A stretch of 64,000 bases of DNA from Celerinatantimonas sp046054165. GTDB taxonomy: Bacteria > Pseudomonadota > Gammaproteobacteria > Enterobacterales > Celerinatantimonadaceae. The translations under genes and the position numbers were made by a program. The notes under the pieces are model-generated. The model was not told the DNA's origin, ran no database searches, and worked only from the letters and a program-made list of their open reading frames with translations. Below, piece by piece: positions 25,914 to 34,440 of this stretch. Position 1 is the stretch's first letter. The number at the start of each line of letters is the position of its first letter. Where the stretch lies: positions 1 through 64,000 of the forward strand of contig NZ_JBFNXK010000017.1 in assembly GCF_046054165.1 (NCBI RefSeq), read 5' to 3'.

Positions 25914-27014
25914 TTAATCAATCTGTTTCACATCGATTTGAGCGATCCGGGAACGAATTTTCGCTTCAAGTGCATCGACCAATTTATCATTATCAAACCG
26001 CTCTTTTTGCCGGACACCATCCACATAAAACCCACTTTTCCGGGCACTCCCCGTGATCCCCATGTCTGAAAGCAAAGCTTCCCCCGGACCATTGACTACA
26101 CACCCAATAATGGAAACATCCATTGGTGTCGCCACATCTTCCAGCCGCTGCTCCAACTCATTGACCGTTTTGATCACATCGAATTCTTGCCGAGAACAAC
26201 TCGGGCAGGCAATAAAATTAATGCCCCGGTTACGAATGCGCAGTGATTTTAGAATATCAAAGCCGACTTTCACCTCTTCAACTGGATCCGCGGCTAGTGA
26301 AACGCGCAACGTATCGCCAATCCCTTCACTAAGCAACATCCCTAGTCCAATGGCTGATTTGACGGCTCCAGCCCGTTGTCCTCCGGCTTCAGTAATCCCT
26401 AAATGCAAAGGCTGTTCAATTTGCTTGGCCAATAATCGGTAAGCATCAACTGCTAAAAACACGTCCGAAGCCTTCACACTGACTTTAAATTGATCAAAAT
26501 TAAGCCGATCTAGGATTTCGACATGCCGCAAAGCTGATTCAACCAAGGCCTTTGCCGTCGGTTCCCCATATTTTTCCTGAATATCTTTTTCCAACGATCC
26601 GCCATTTACACCGATTCGAATCGGAATATTATGGTCCCGAGCTGAATCGACTACAGAACGAATTCGTCCTTCATGCCCAATATTCCCCGGATTAATCCGC
26701 AAGCAATCCGCCCCATATTCCGCCACTTTTAGTGCAATCCGATAATCGAAGTGAATATCAGCAACTAACGGAATAGAGATCTGCCGTTTGATCTCCCGAA
26801 ACGCTTCAGCCGCTTCCATAGTAGGAACCGAAACCCGCACAATATCCGCACCGGCCTTTTCAATACGCTGGATCTGGCTCACAGTGGCCGCAACATCCGT
26901 GGTACGAGTATTCGTCATCGATTGAACCGAAATAGGGGCATCCCCACCCACAGCAACTGACCCAACATGGATCTGTTTGGAAAGGCGCCGTTTAATCGGT
27001 ACGTTAGAACTCAT
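25914..27014 (-). CDS. ispG: 4-hydroxy-3-methylbut-2-enyl diphosphate synthase, IspG (GcpE)
   Basis: The 366-residue [4Fe-4S] enzyme catalyses the penultimate step of the MEP isoprenoid pathway. The N-terminal TIM barrel begins VGSVAVGGDAPISVQSMTNT. The cluster-binding cysteines are in CPSCSR and in CVVNGPGEA. It ends 9 nt from the start of the divergently unrelated but co-directional rodZ gene, forming the conserved rodZ-ispG-hisS series. Confidence 0.97.
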   Translation of the reverse strand: MSSNVPIKRRLSKQIHVGSVAVGGDAPISVQSMTNTRTTDVAATVSQIQRIEKAGADIVRVSVPTMEAAEAFREIKRQISIPLVADIHFDYRIALKVAEYGADCLRINPGNIGHEGRIRSVVDSARDHNIPIRIGVNGGSLEKDIQEKYGEPTAKALVESALRHVEILDRLNFDQFKVSVKASDVFLAVDAYRLLAKQIEQPLHLGITEAGGQRAGAVKSAIGLGMLLSEGIGDTLRVSLAADPVEEVKVGFDILKSLRIRNRGINFIACPSCSRQEFDVIKTVNELEQRLEDVATPMDVSIIGCVVNGPGEALLSDMGITGSARKSGFYVDGVRQKERFDNDKLVDALEAKIRSRIAQIDVKQID

Positions 27015-27022
27015 TTATAACC

Positions 27023-28120
27023 TCATGAATTAGGAATCGTCAGGCGGACCGTACGCCCTTCTACGCTAGAATGATTAAAAGCAAACGGCTGACCGCCATA
27101 CTCTATCGTGACCCCATCGGGAACGCCCAAAGTCACCTTGTAAGGCGGTTGGCCATTTAACACGATCACTTGCCCAACCTGTTTCACCCCTATGGCCAAC
27201 CGATTATCGGAAGCATCCCGCACTTCAATCCAGCAGGCTTTTGAAAACCGGAGCTGTAACTGTGAAATCGCCGGGGAGGAACTGGAACTGTTCACCGAAG
27301 CCGCCATAGTTTTATCAGTAGCCGTCGGCTCATCAGCCTGAACCGGGGCATCGACCGAGGTAGCGACGCTGGCAATATTGGGATCAGCACGGTTAACGGA
27401 TGGCGTCGGTACCGCTGAAGTCTGGGTCTGCGATGAAGATTGACTCAGTTGCTCGGCCACATGCAGTGCCGTTTGAGCGGCATTAGCTGGAGGGCTTGGC
27501 ATAGCAGGCGCTGGAGTGGTTGCATCCGGATGGGCTGGTTCCGCGGTTGGCGTGGCATTGTCATCTGGTTTTTCAGTCACGACGGGAATATCCGTTGCCG
27601 GATCGGATGGCTGGGAAAGTGGTATGGTATTGCTCTGAGTCGGGTTACTTTCAGAACCATTCATAGAACTGGGTAAAATATCGGAAAACGAATGATTCTG
27701 CCACCACCAAATACCCAGAGAAATTAACAGAATTAAAATGATGATAATCGACAACCATTTTAACCGACTATCATTGGAACGATCATCCAGCCGCTGTGAA
27801 AAAGTATGCATCTGTGCCGGCTGAATCGGCTCATGCGTTGCTTCATAGCTGGCTAAAACCACCGACTCGGGAATATTTAACAGCTTGGCATAGCTGCGGA
27901 TATAGCCTTTGAAAAAAGTGGCTGAAATATGGTGTTCCGCATTGTCATTTTCGATGTCAACAACCACCTGTCGACGTAAATTCAGCCGAGTAGCAACCTC
28001 TTGCACAGACAACCCGGCCGCTTCCCGTGCCGCTTTGAGTTGCAACCCTGGATTTTGTTGAATGACCTCAGTGCGATCATCTGCTGAGGCTTCTGGCTCA
28101 TTTTTTGGTTCAGTAGTCAT
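27023..28120 (-). CDS. rodZ: Cytoskeletal membrane protein RodZ
   Basis: The 365-residue protein has the RodZ architecture: a cytoplasmic helix-turn-helix (residues about 25-95, LKAAREAAGLSVQEVATRLN) that binds MreB, a single membrane helix at about 118-137 (LSIIIILILLISLGIWWW), a long Pro/Ala/Thr/Ser-rich periplasmic linker, and a C-terminal beta domain (DUF4115; ACWIEVRDASDNRLA). It links MreB to the elongation machinery for rod shape. It overlaps pilW by 11 nt. Confidence 0.95.
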   Translation of the reverse strand: MTTEPKNEPEASADDRTEVIQQNPGLQLKAAREAAGLSVQEVATRLNLRRQVVVDIENDNAEHHISATFFKGYIRSYAKLLNIPESVVLASYEATHEPIQPAQMHTFSQRLDDRSNDSRLKWLSIIIILILLISLGIWWWQNHSFSDILPSSMNGSESNPTQSNTIPLSQPSDPATDIPVVTEKPDDNATPTAEPAHPDATTPAPAMPSPPANAAQTALHVAEQLSQSSSQTQTSAVPTPSVNRADPNIASVATSVDAPVQADEPTATDKTMAASVNSSSSSPAISQLQLRFSKACWIEVRDASDNRLAIGVKQVGQVIVLNGQPPYKVTLGVPDGVTIEYGGQPFAFNHSSVEGRTVRLTIPNS

Positions 28121-28895
28121 CGGCTAAATATTGTTTTGTTTCAGGTGCATCCGGGAACCGAGTCATCAGCTCTTTGCCCCATAACACCTGTTGTGTCAAG
28201 TTACCCTCTCCTCGCGTCAGCCGAATCCACGCTAACAAACTGCTTGGCGTCGTCGATGTAACTTGGCCATACCGTCGCAGATAGATGCGCGCATCCTGAT
28301 AATGATGCTGCCTAATCAGCACATTAGCCAATCCCAACAGGGATCTCGGACGCTGCGCATTATAAGCCAGCGCAGAGAGGAAATAAGATTTTGCTTTATC
28401 ATACTCGCCTGATCGATAGGCACACAACCCGGCATTTTCATTGGTGCTATCGAGCGCACTATAACCGGGGCTATTCAGCGCCTTTCGAAAAAGAGCTTCG
28501 GCGGCACTGTACTGATTTTCCCGGCATTGGATCACGCCCAGATTATTGAGTGCATCTCCATTTGCGGGTTGCCGCTTTAAAACTCGCTGATAAGCGGCAA
28601 CCGCTTTATCTGGTTGTTTTACATAAGAATAAAAATAACCACGCGTAAGATCAACATCTATTAAGTCAGGAGCATCTTTAGCGGCCTGCTCAATATTCTG
28701 CAGTGCCAACTGGCTATCCCCGGCACGTAAGTAGTTAATCGCTAATGCTAGGCGGTTTTGGGCCGCATGTATTTTGTTCTTCGGCTTATGCTGCGACTGA
28801 TCAACCGGAACCCCATCCACCAAAGTCTGAGTCACACAACCACTCAACAACATAAGTGATAGCGTTATGGTGATCAATAATCTCATTCGTCTCAT
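28110..28895 (-). CDS. pilW: Type IV pilus biogenesis/stability lipoprotein PilW (PilF)
   Basis: The 261-residue lipoprotein has lipobox LLSGC (C20), followed by about six tetratricopeptide repeats (AINYLRAGDSQLALQNIEQA, then GDALNNLGVIQCRENQYSAA). PilF/PilW is the outer-membrane pilotin for the PilQ secretin. Gene order rlmN-pilW-rodZ is widespread in Gammaproteobacteria. No other pilus gene is in the window, so activity as a pilotin depends on loci elsewhere. Confidence 0.93.
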   Translation of the reverse strand: MRRMRLLITITLSLMLLSGCVTQTLVDGVPVDQSQHKPKNKIHAAQNRLALAINYLRAGDSQLALQNIEQAAKDAPDLIDVDLTRGYFYSYVKQPDKAVAAYQRVLKRQPANGDALNNLGVIQCRENQYSAAEALFRKALNSPGYSALDSTNENAGLCAYRSGEYDKAKSYFLSALAYNAQRPRSLLGLANVLIRQHHYQDARIYLRRYGQVTSTTPSSLLAWIRLTRGEGNLTQQVLWGKELMTRFPDAPETKQYLADDY

Positions 28896-28919
28896 CCCAA
28901 TTGTTACGATGCCGATTTG

Positions 28920-30050
28920 TTACGATGCCGATTTTTGAACGGACACCGAAATAGGTTGCCCATATTGGCGTTTTTTCAAAGTCCGTTTAGTTCGATCAAT
29001 CACGTCTCCAGCCAACTGACCACAAGCAGCATCAATGTCATCACCTCGAGTTTTACGAACAACTACCGTTAAGCCATATGACATTAATACCTTACTAAAG
29101 CGATCAATACGACTATTGGAGGGTTTATCAAATGGCGATTCAGGATAAGGGTTAAATGGGATCAAATTAATTTTACACGGAGTATCTTTTAGCAATGCCG
29201 CCAATTCATGGGCATGTTCCATCTCATCGTTAACATGATCCAACATGACATATTCGACCGTTACTCGACCCTGATTCGCATTGGATTTTTGCAGATATCG
29301 CTGCACGGCCTCCAAAAAGGAACGAATATTATATTTATCATTAATCGGCATAATTTCACTCCGCAGCTTATCATTCGGAGCATGCAATGAAATAGCTAAC
29401 GCCACATCGATCCGATCACCAAGTAAATCCAGCGCCGGAACCACACCTGAAGTACTGATCGTCACCCGCCGTTTACTCAACCCGAAGCCAAAATCATCCA
29501 TCATGATCTCCATCGCCGGGATCACATTATTCAGATTCAGTAACGGTTCACCCATTCCCATCATCACGACATTAGTCACCGGACGCTGGCCGCTCTGTTT
29601 GCTAAAACCAATAACCTGAGCCGCCCGCCAGACTTGACCAATAATGTCAGAAACACGTAGATTCCGGTTAAATCCTTGCTGCGCTGTTGAACAGAATTTA
29701 CAGTCCAATGCACATCCGACCTGAGAGGACACGCACAGGGTCGCCCGATCTTTTTCCGGAATATAAACCGTTTCGATCTCCTGACCATGCACCAGCATCG
29801 CCCATTTGATCGTACCATCTGCTGAACGCTGTTCTTTGGAAATTTCGGGAGCCTGGATTTCAGCGCAAGCCTGCAATTTGCCTCGCAACACTTTATTGAC
29901 ATTAGTCATCTGTTCAAAATCGCTGACACCATAGTGATAAATCCATTTCATCACCTGATCCGCCCGAAATGGCTTCTCTCCCATTTCGGCGAAGAACTCT
30001 CGCATAGCCTGCCGGTTCAGATCTAAAAGGTTAATTTTTGACTCACTCAT
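28920..30050 (-). CDS. rlmN: Dual-specificity RNA methyltransferase RlmN
   Basis: The 376-residue radical-SAM enzyme places the C2 methyl on A2503 of 23S rRNA and on A37 of certain tRNAs. The cluster motif is CALDCKFC, the SAM-binding GEP is in MGMGEPLLN, and the C-terminal cysteine needed for methyl transfer lies in DAACGQLAG. It heads the rlmN-pilW-rodZ-ispG-hisS gene string, 24 nt before pilW. Confidence 0.97.
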   Translation of the reverse strand: MSESKINLLDLNRQAMREFFAEMGEKPFRADQVMKWIYHYGVSDFEQMTNVNKVLRGKLQACAEIQAPEISKEQRSADGTIKWAMLVHGQEIETVYIPEKDRATLCVSSQVGCALDCKFCSTAQQGFNRNLRVSDIIGQVWRAAQVIGFSKQSGQRPVTNVVMMGMGEPLLNLNNVIPAMEIMMDDFGFGLSKRRVTISTSGVVPALDLLGDRIDVALAISLHAPNDKLRSEIMPINDKYNIRSFLEAVQRYLQKSNANQGRVTVEYVMLDHVNDEMEHAHELAALLKDTPCKINLIPFNPYPESPFDKPSNSRIDRFSKVLMSYGLTVVVRKTRGDDIDAACGQLAGDVIDRTKRTLKKRQYGQPISVSVQKSAS

Positions 30051-30217
30051 GAATGTCTCACAATCTTGAAATAAAAAGCGCTGGATTCTACAAATTTTAA
30101 CGCGTTTTGAACAGTATGGGATCCTCTAATGGATCATACCCGTAATCCACAACTAGTCGCCAGACCATTTGCCGCGTAGCTTATTTTAACAAATCTCAAC
30201 CCATTACAGGAGATCAA

Positions 30218-30787
30218 ATGCAACGAAAGAATATCATCGCCATGCTAACGGGTTCGCTACTGCTCAGTGCTTATGCCCATGCAGCCCCAGCTCCGGTACA
30301 GCTTTCTTTGCCTGGCGTTAACTTTCCCGCTAATGATGAAGTCAAAGGCGCTCGCTTTTCGTTTTTATATGGCCGAACAAAAAACGTCACCGGATTAGAT
30401 ATTCCCATACTTTCTCTCTCAGACATAGACAACTTTACCGGTGTTCAGTTCGCACCTTTTTTAGGGGTTGGTTATGTCCGTAATCAATTTAAAGGGGTCG
30501 GTATTGGTCTGGTTAACTGGCATGATGGTCACGACTTGGGGGCTAATATTGGTCTGGTGAATGTAACCCGTAATGTCCAAGGGTTAAACCTAGGAGCCGT
30601 CAATATTTCCAGAGACCAATCACTGGTGGATCTGGGGTTTGTCAATTATGCCCCCAAAACCACGTTCCAACTCGGTTTGGTCAACGCGACTCAAAATTTA
30701 CAAGGGATCCAAATCGGTTTGGTGAACTATGCGGCCAACGGCGTACTGCCGGTCATGCCGATTGTCAACTTTAATAAGAGCTTTTAG
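30218..30787 (+). CDS. Secreted repeat protein of the VC2662/LA_2272-like type
   Basis: The 189-residue product has a signal peptide (MQRKN..LLLSAYAHA, cleavage before APAPV). A repeated motif of about 18-20 residues with core G-(x)-G-L/A/F-V-N follows (IGIGLVNWHDG, NIGLVNVTRN, LGAVNISRD, LGFVNYAPK, LGLVNATQN, IGLVNYAAN). Such repeats form beta-solenoid or barrel-like strands in small surface proteins seen in Vibrio and relatives. AGGAG precedes the ATG. It is a lone gene divergent from rlmN. Family name is from memory; location is probably periplasm or outer membrane. Confidence 0.65.
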   Translation: MQRKNIIAMLTGSLLLSAYAHAAPAPVQLSLPGVNFPANDEVKGARFSFLYGRTKNVTGLDIPILSLSDIDNFTGVQFAPFLGVGYVRNQFKGVGIGLVNWHDGHDLGANIGLVNVTRNVQGLNLGAVNISRDQSLVDLGFVNYAPKTTFQLGLVNATQNLQGIQIGLVNYAANGVLPVMPIVNFNKSF

Positions 30788-30867
30788 ATGTAATGGCGAT
30801 CGAAGGCCAACCTGACCTGAATCAAACCAATAGGGTAAGGTTTGCCTACACGCACGCTCCAAAAGAT

Positions 30868-30890
30868 GCAGCCCCAAAATCAGGGGCTGC
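30868..30890. terminator. Hairpin between convergent repeat-protein gene and gltX
   Basis: GCAGCCCC (30868-30875) pairs with GGGGCTGC (30883-30890) over a 7-nt loop. The T-tract is poor, but the position between convergent genes fits a bidirectional terminator. Confidence 0.5.
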
Positions 30891-30929
30891 TCGCTTTGGA
30901 TGATGGCTTGGCTGTAATCTGCTACTGAT

Positions 30930-32411
30930 TTAGGCCGCTTTATAATCGCGGTAACTTTTCTCTAATTTTTTAGCCGCTTTTTTGCTGACACCCACATGGG
31001 CCAAAGCGACACGTAACCGAGCTCGAGACATATCCGGTCCAAGGATCTCCATCGCATCAACCACTGATGTAGAACTAGTTTTACCGGTAATCGCCACAAA
31101 CACCGGCTCCAGAAAATCTTTGACTTTAATTTCAAAATAATCAGCAAGTGTTTTAGCTATTCCAAAAATAACATCTTTATCCCACTGCCGCAGGTTATCC
31201 AATTCCCAGATAAAAAATTGCATACTATCGCGGAATTTTTCTTCACCCAATTTCTGAGTGAGCAATGCCGGATCATATTCCGGGATCCCACTGACAAAAT
31301 GAGCCGCGAGAGGTGCTAAATCACTGAAAACTTCCAAGCGAGTTTTAGCCTGCGGCAAAATACTCATGAGAGTCTCCCGATTATAGGCCCAATCGACCAA
31401 CCGCTGAGCCAATTCTTCATCGCTCAATTCTTCGCGGATCCATAATCCGTTCAGCCATTTCAGTTTATCCACATCAAAAACCGGACCGCCGAGCGACACT
31501 CGTTTAATATCGAAGTTATCAATCATATCGGCTAGCGTGAATTTTTCCCGGCCATCCGGCATCGACCAGCCCATCCGCCCCAGATAGTTCAGCAAGGCTT
31601 CCGGCATGAACCCCATTTTTTGATAATAGAGAATACTGGTCGGATTTTTCCGTTTACTCAATTTCGATTTATCCGGATTTCGCAGCAATGGCATATGCCC
31701 CAATTCTGGAATATCCCAGCCAAAATCCTGATAGAGTTTCAACAGTTTAGGCGCAGAATTCAACCATTCTTCCCCTCGGAAGACATGGGTAATCCCCATC
31801 AGGTGATCGTCCACCACATTCGCCAGAAAATAAGTCGGGAAACCATCGGCTTTCAACAATACCTGCATGTCGACCTGTTCCCAGGGGATCTCGACTTCAC
31901 CACGCAGATAGTCATTAAATTTAAAGCTGCCTTCTTCCGGGATTTTCATACGGATAACATAGGGATCACCCGCATCCAAATGCGCTTTAATTTCAGTTTC
32001 ACTTAAACGCAATCCACGACCGTCGTACTTAGGCTGCAATCCCTGAGCCGATTGTTCAGCACGCATTTGAGCTAATTCATCGGCCGTTGCAAAACAATAA
32101 AAGGCTTTACCTTCTTCGACCAGCTGATGGGCGTATTTCTGATAAATATCTAATCGGTCACTCTGCCGATATGGACCTTTATCCCCTCCGACATCCGGAC
32201 CTTCATCCCATGACAAACCCAGCCATTGCAGGCTGTCCAAAATTGCCTGTTCAGACTCCCGGCTACTGCGTGTTTGATCCGTATCTTCAATCCGCAGAAT
32301 AAACTCACCGCCATGCGATTTAGCGAACGCATAGTTAAATAGCGCAATGTAGGCAGTACCGACATGGGGATCGCCTGTCGGGGACGGAGCAACTCGGGTT
32401 CGAACAGTCAT
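30930..32411 (-). CDS. gltX: Glutamyl-tRNA synthetase
   Basis: The 493-residue class I synthetase loads glutamate on tRNA-Glu. The HIGH-type motif is PSPTGDPHVGTAY near the N-terminus and the KMSKS-type motif is SKLSKRKNPTS. The start MTVRTRVAPSPTG at 32411 matches the family; the longer in-frame extension to 32498 is not conserved and would run into the promoter region. The zinc-binding Cys pattern of the E. coli enzyme is incomplete (one Cys in AFYCFAT). It is divergent from the tRNA-Val cluster, as gltX is in E. coli. Confidence 0.97.
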   Translation of the reverse strand: MTVRTRVAPSPTGDPHVGTAYIALFNYAFAKSHGGEFILRIEDTDQTRSSRESEQAILDSLQWLGLSWDEGPDVGGDKGPYRQSDRLDIYQKYAHQLVEEGKAFYCFATADELAQMRAEQSAQGLQPKYDGRGLRLSETEIKAHLDAGDPYVIRMKIPEEGSFKFNDYLRGEVEIPWEQVDMQVLLKADGFPTYFLANVVDDHLMGITHVFRGEEWLNSAPKLLKLYQDFGWDIPELGHMPLLRNPDKSKLSKRKNPTSILYYQKMGFMPEALLNYLGRMGWSMPDGREKFTLADMIDNFDIKRVSLGGPVFDVDKLKWLNGLWIREELSDEELAQRLVDWAYNRETLMSILPQAKTRLEVFSDLAPLAAHFVSGIPEYDPALLTQKLGEEKFRDSMQFFIWELDNLRQWDKDVIFGIAKTLADYFEIKVKDFLEPVFVAITGKTSSTSVVDAMEILGPDMSRARLRVALAHVGVSKKAAKKLEKSYRDYKAA

Positions 32412-32598
32412 GAAATCTCTCTTTATATCAGACGTAAACAGTAAAATAAGTGGCGTGATTTTATCACAGCCATTTGCGGCTGACAGCTGTAAAGCCAATT
32501 CAACGAATATCTTTCCTCTAGGGAACCTTATTTTTTGTTTAATTAAGCATCAAATGATGGGAAAATCATCAAACTATCTGATTTAATCAAATTTAGCG

Positions 32599-32626
32599 TT
32601 GACAGAAATCGACGCGCCCCTATAAT
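32599..32626 (+). promoter_or_regulatory. Sigma-70 promoter of the tRNA-Val cluster
   Basis: A consensus -35 TTGACA (32599-32604) and a consensus -10 TATAAT (32621-32626) are separated by 16 nt, followed by a GC-rich stretch before the first tRNA, as is usual for stable-RNA promoters. Confidence 0.9.
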
Positions 32627-32641
32627 ACGCCTCCACAAGAT

Positions 32642-32717
32642 GGTTGCTTAGCTCAGTTGGGAGAGCATCGCCCTTACAAGGCGAGGGTCACTGGTTCGAA
32701 CCCAGTAGCAACCACCA
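32642..32717 (+). tRNA. tRNA-Val (TAC), type A copy 1
   Basis: This 76-nt cloverleaf has acceptor GGTTGCT pairing with AGCAACC, anticodon loop CTTACAA (anticodon UAC), T loop TTCGAAC and encoded CCA. Confidence 0.97.
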
Positions 32718-32720
32718 CGT

Positions 32721-32796
32721 GGTCGTTTAGCTCAGTTGGGAGAGCATCGCCCTTACAAGGCGAGGGTCGCTGGTTCGAACCCAGCAACGACCACCA
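32721..32796 (+). tRNA. tRNA-Val (TAC), type B copy 1
   Basis: Same fold and anticodon as the previous gene, but acceptor GGTCGTT pairs with AACGACC and the T-stem is GCTGG/CCAGC; every change is compensated. It starts 3 nt after the first tRNA. Confidence 0.97.
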
Positions 32797-32801
32797 CAAA
32801 A

Positions 32802-32877
32802 GGTTGCTTAGCTCAGTTGGGAGAGCATCGCCCTTACAAGGCGAGGGTCACTGGTTCGAACCCAGTAGCAACCACCA
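32802..32877 (+). tRNA. tRNA-Val (TAC), type A copy 2
   Basis: Identical to the gene at 32642-32717, with acceptor GGTTGCT/AGCAACC, anticodon UAC and encoded CCA. Confidence 0.97.
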
Positions 32878-32880
32878 TAT

Positions 32881-32956
32881 GGTCGTTTAGCTCAGTTGGG
32901 AGAGCATCGCCCTTACAAGGCGAGGGTCGCTGGTTCGAACCCAGCAACGACCACCA
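32881..32956 (+). tRNA. tRNA-Val (TAC), type B copy 2
   Basis: Identical to the gene at 32721-32796, with acceptor GGTCGTT/AACGACC. It is the last of the four; no clear terminator is visible just after it. Confidence 0.97.
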
Positions 32957-33008
32957 ACCTGTTTCACCCATGATTTTCTCTTAGTGTATAAAACCAGCAA
33001 TGTTGAGA

Positions 33009-33524
33009 TTACCGGGTTAGTTTTCCCAGCAATTCATGCCTCATTTTGGGATAATGATTCTCATCGCTGAGCCAAATTGAGAGAAAGACTCGACTGAACT
33101 GAGGATCGGTGATAGCTCCGATTTTTTGCTCACCATAATAAAACTGAGCACTGTGATCTGACGCCACCCGCATCTCCATGCAATCTCCGGTTTTCACATC
33201 AGGCCACATATTCGTTAATTTATTGAGCCACTGTTCCACCGGAAATTTATTGCCGACGGCCAATTTTTGCCATTCTTTACGCGTTTGTTTAATCAAATCC
33301 TGATGCTTAATGTCCCTAAAATAAGTCATCTGCATTCGAGTTCCCGGCCGGGCCTGCTGTGCTGCTTGAGGACCATTGGATTGATACAGACGCGCCTGAT
33401 AAATATCCACCCACCAGCGTTTAATCGTCACTTTGCCTAAAAGTTGCTGATCCATTGGTTTTACACAAGTGTGTTCAAGAGTACTACTGGCCGTCGCCAT
33501 TGCTAACCATATTGCCGCTATCAT
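33009..33524 (-). CDS. Secreted chalcone-isomerase-like domain protein
   Basis: The 171-residue protein has a short hydrophobic signal (MIAAIWLAMATASS) and a body matching the bacterial chalcone-isomerase-like family: KRWWVDIYQARLY near the start, MTYFRDIKHQDLIKQTRKEW in the middle, and VFLSIWLSDENHYPKMR near the end. These periplasmic proteins share the fold of plant chalcone isomerase but their function in proteobacteria is undefined. It lies convergent to the tRNA cluster and alone on its strand. The signal is short, so a start further upstream cannot be excluded. Confidence 0.7.
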   Translation of the reverse strand: MIAAIWLAMATASSTLEHTCVKPMDQQLLGKVTIKRWWVDIYQARLYQSNGPQAAQQARPGTRMQMTYFRDIKHQDLIKQTRKEWQKLAVGNKFPVEQWLNKLTNMWPDVKTGDCMEMRVASDHSAQFYYGEQKIGAITDPQFSRVFLSIWLSDENHYPKMRHELLGKLTR

Positions 33525-34085
33525 AAAAAACCTTCATTCTATGACAACTCTCATTTGAGAGTTTTCCCTGCTGAACGCCTATTATTTAAGCAATCTCTGG
33601 ACCAATCTATATACAAACAAATCACACCGGATCTCATTCACAATAACAATCCGCTATTGATGCACATCCCACAATTAAATTGGCATTCTCAAATCAACAA
33701 AATACCCACGCAGGAATGTATGTATTGACTTTTTGTGTTTGAATTTCGTCCAAATTAAACGCATTTTGAACAGCGTGCTCTGTGAGGACTTAATGAGTTA
33801 AGCGTCCCGCAAAAAATAAGAATTCCATTCCTTCCATAGTCTTTAGTCCTTCACCCCCCAAAATAGTTTCCCAAATAAAATAGAAAATGATAAAGACATA
33901 ATTAAAAGCCATGAAACATTCATGGTTTAATTTGGCTCACATTCAATACCTTTGACTAGGCCCGACCCAGATCAAGAGGCCTTATTTACCTTGCATTAAA
34001 TAAATATAATCATTTAGATCATATAGTTGCATTTAAAAAACCACTTAATGAATCATGTGGATTGCAATGATCATTCTTTGAGTCA
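33525..34085. other. Long non-coding region upstream of frmR
   Basis: This AT-rich gap has no convincing gene. It holds a perfect hairpin AACTCTC-ATTT-GAGAGTT (33546-33563) just upstream of the secreted-protein gene, and a perfect 17-nt palindrome CCATGAAACATTCATGG (33909-33925). The latter could be an operator or a terminator remnant. Confidence 0.4.
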
Positions 34086-34106
34086 TATACTATACCCCAG
34101 TATAGG
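34086..34106 (+). promoter_or_regulatory. Probable FrmR operator
   Basis: CTATA (34090-34094) and TATAG (34101-34105) flank a C-rich centre (CCCCAG). A/T-rich half sites around a short C/G run are the type of site bound by FrmR/RcnR-class repressors, and it lies 15 nt before the frmR start. Confidence 0.65.
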
Positions 34107-34120
34107 ATTGAGAATGAACG

Positions 34121-34381
34121 ATGCCAAATAGCCCCGAAGAGAAGAAACGAGTTTTAACCCGAGTACGTCGGATCAAGGGACAATGTGAAGCGTTAGAACG
34201 AGCGCTGGAATCAGGTGCTAGTTGCGCTTCCGTGTTACAGCAAATTGCCGCTACCCGAGGAGCCATTAACGGATTAATGGCTGAAGTACTGGAATCTCAC
34301 ATTCGAGAGGAATTCAGCACTTCAGAGGATGGAGAAAAAATTAAAGAGTTGCTTGTCCTTGTGCGTAGCTATCTGAAATAG
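34121..34381 (+). CDS. frmR: Formaldehyde-responsive repressor FrmR
   Basis: The 86-residue all-helical CsoR/RcnR-family repressor has Pro2 at the exposed N-terminus and Cys35 (in GASCASVL), the pair that formaldehyde cross-links in E. coli FrmR to release DNA. The sequence VLTRVRRIKGQCEALERALE is typical; an additional Cys22 is present. It is autoregulated through the operator just upstream and controls the co-directional frmA-gfa genes, 59 nt downstream. Confidence 0.92.
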   Translation: MPNSPEEKKRVLTRVRRIKGQCEALERALESGASCASVLQQIAATRGAINGLMAEVLESHIREEFSTSEDGEKIKELLVLVRSYLK

Positions 34382-34440
34382 CACAGCGATTTGCACAATA
34401 TTTTGTTTGTTAAAGCAGTCTAACAATGAGGAAGTCATTT

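Noticed and set aside
32657..32984. Two open frames of about 80 residues with repeated GEHRPYKARV-type sequence
   Set aside because: They are translations of the four tRNA-Val genes; the apparent protein repeat is only the tRNA repeat.
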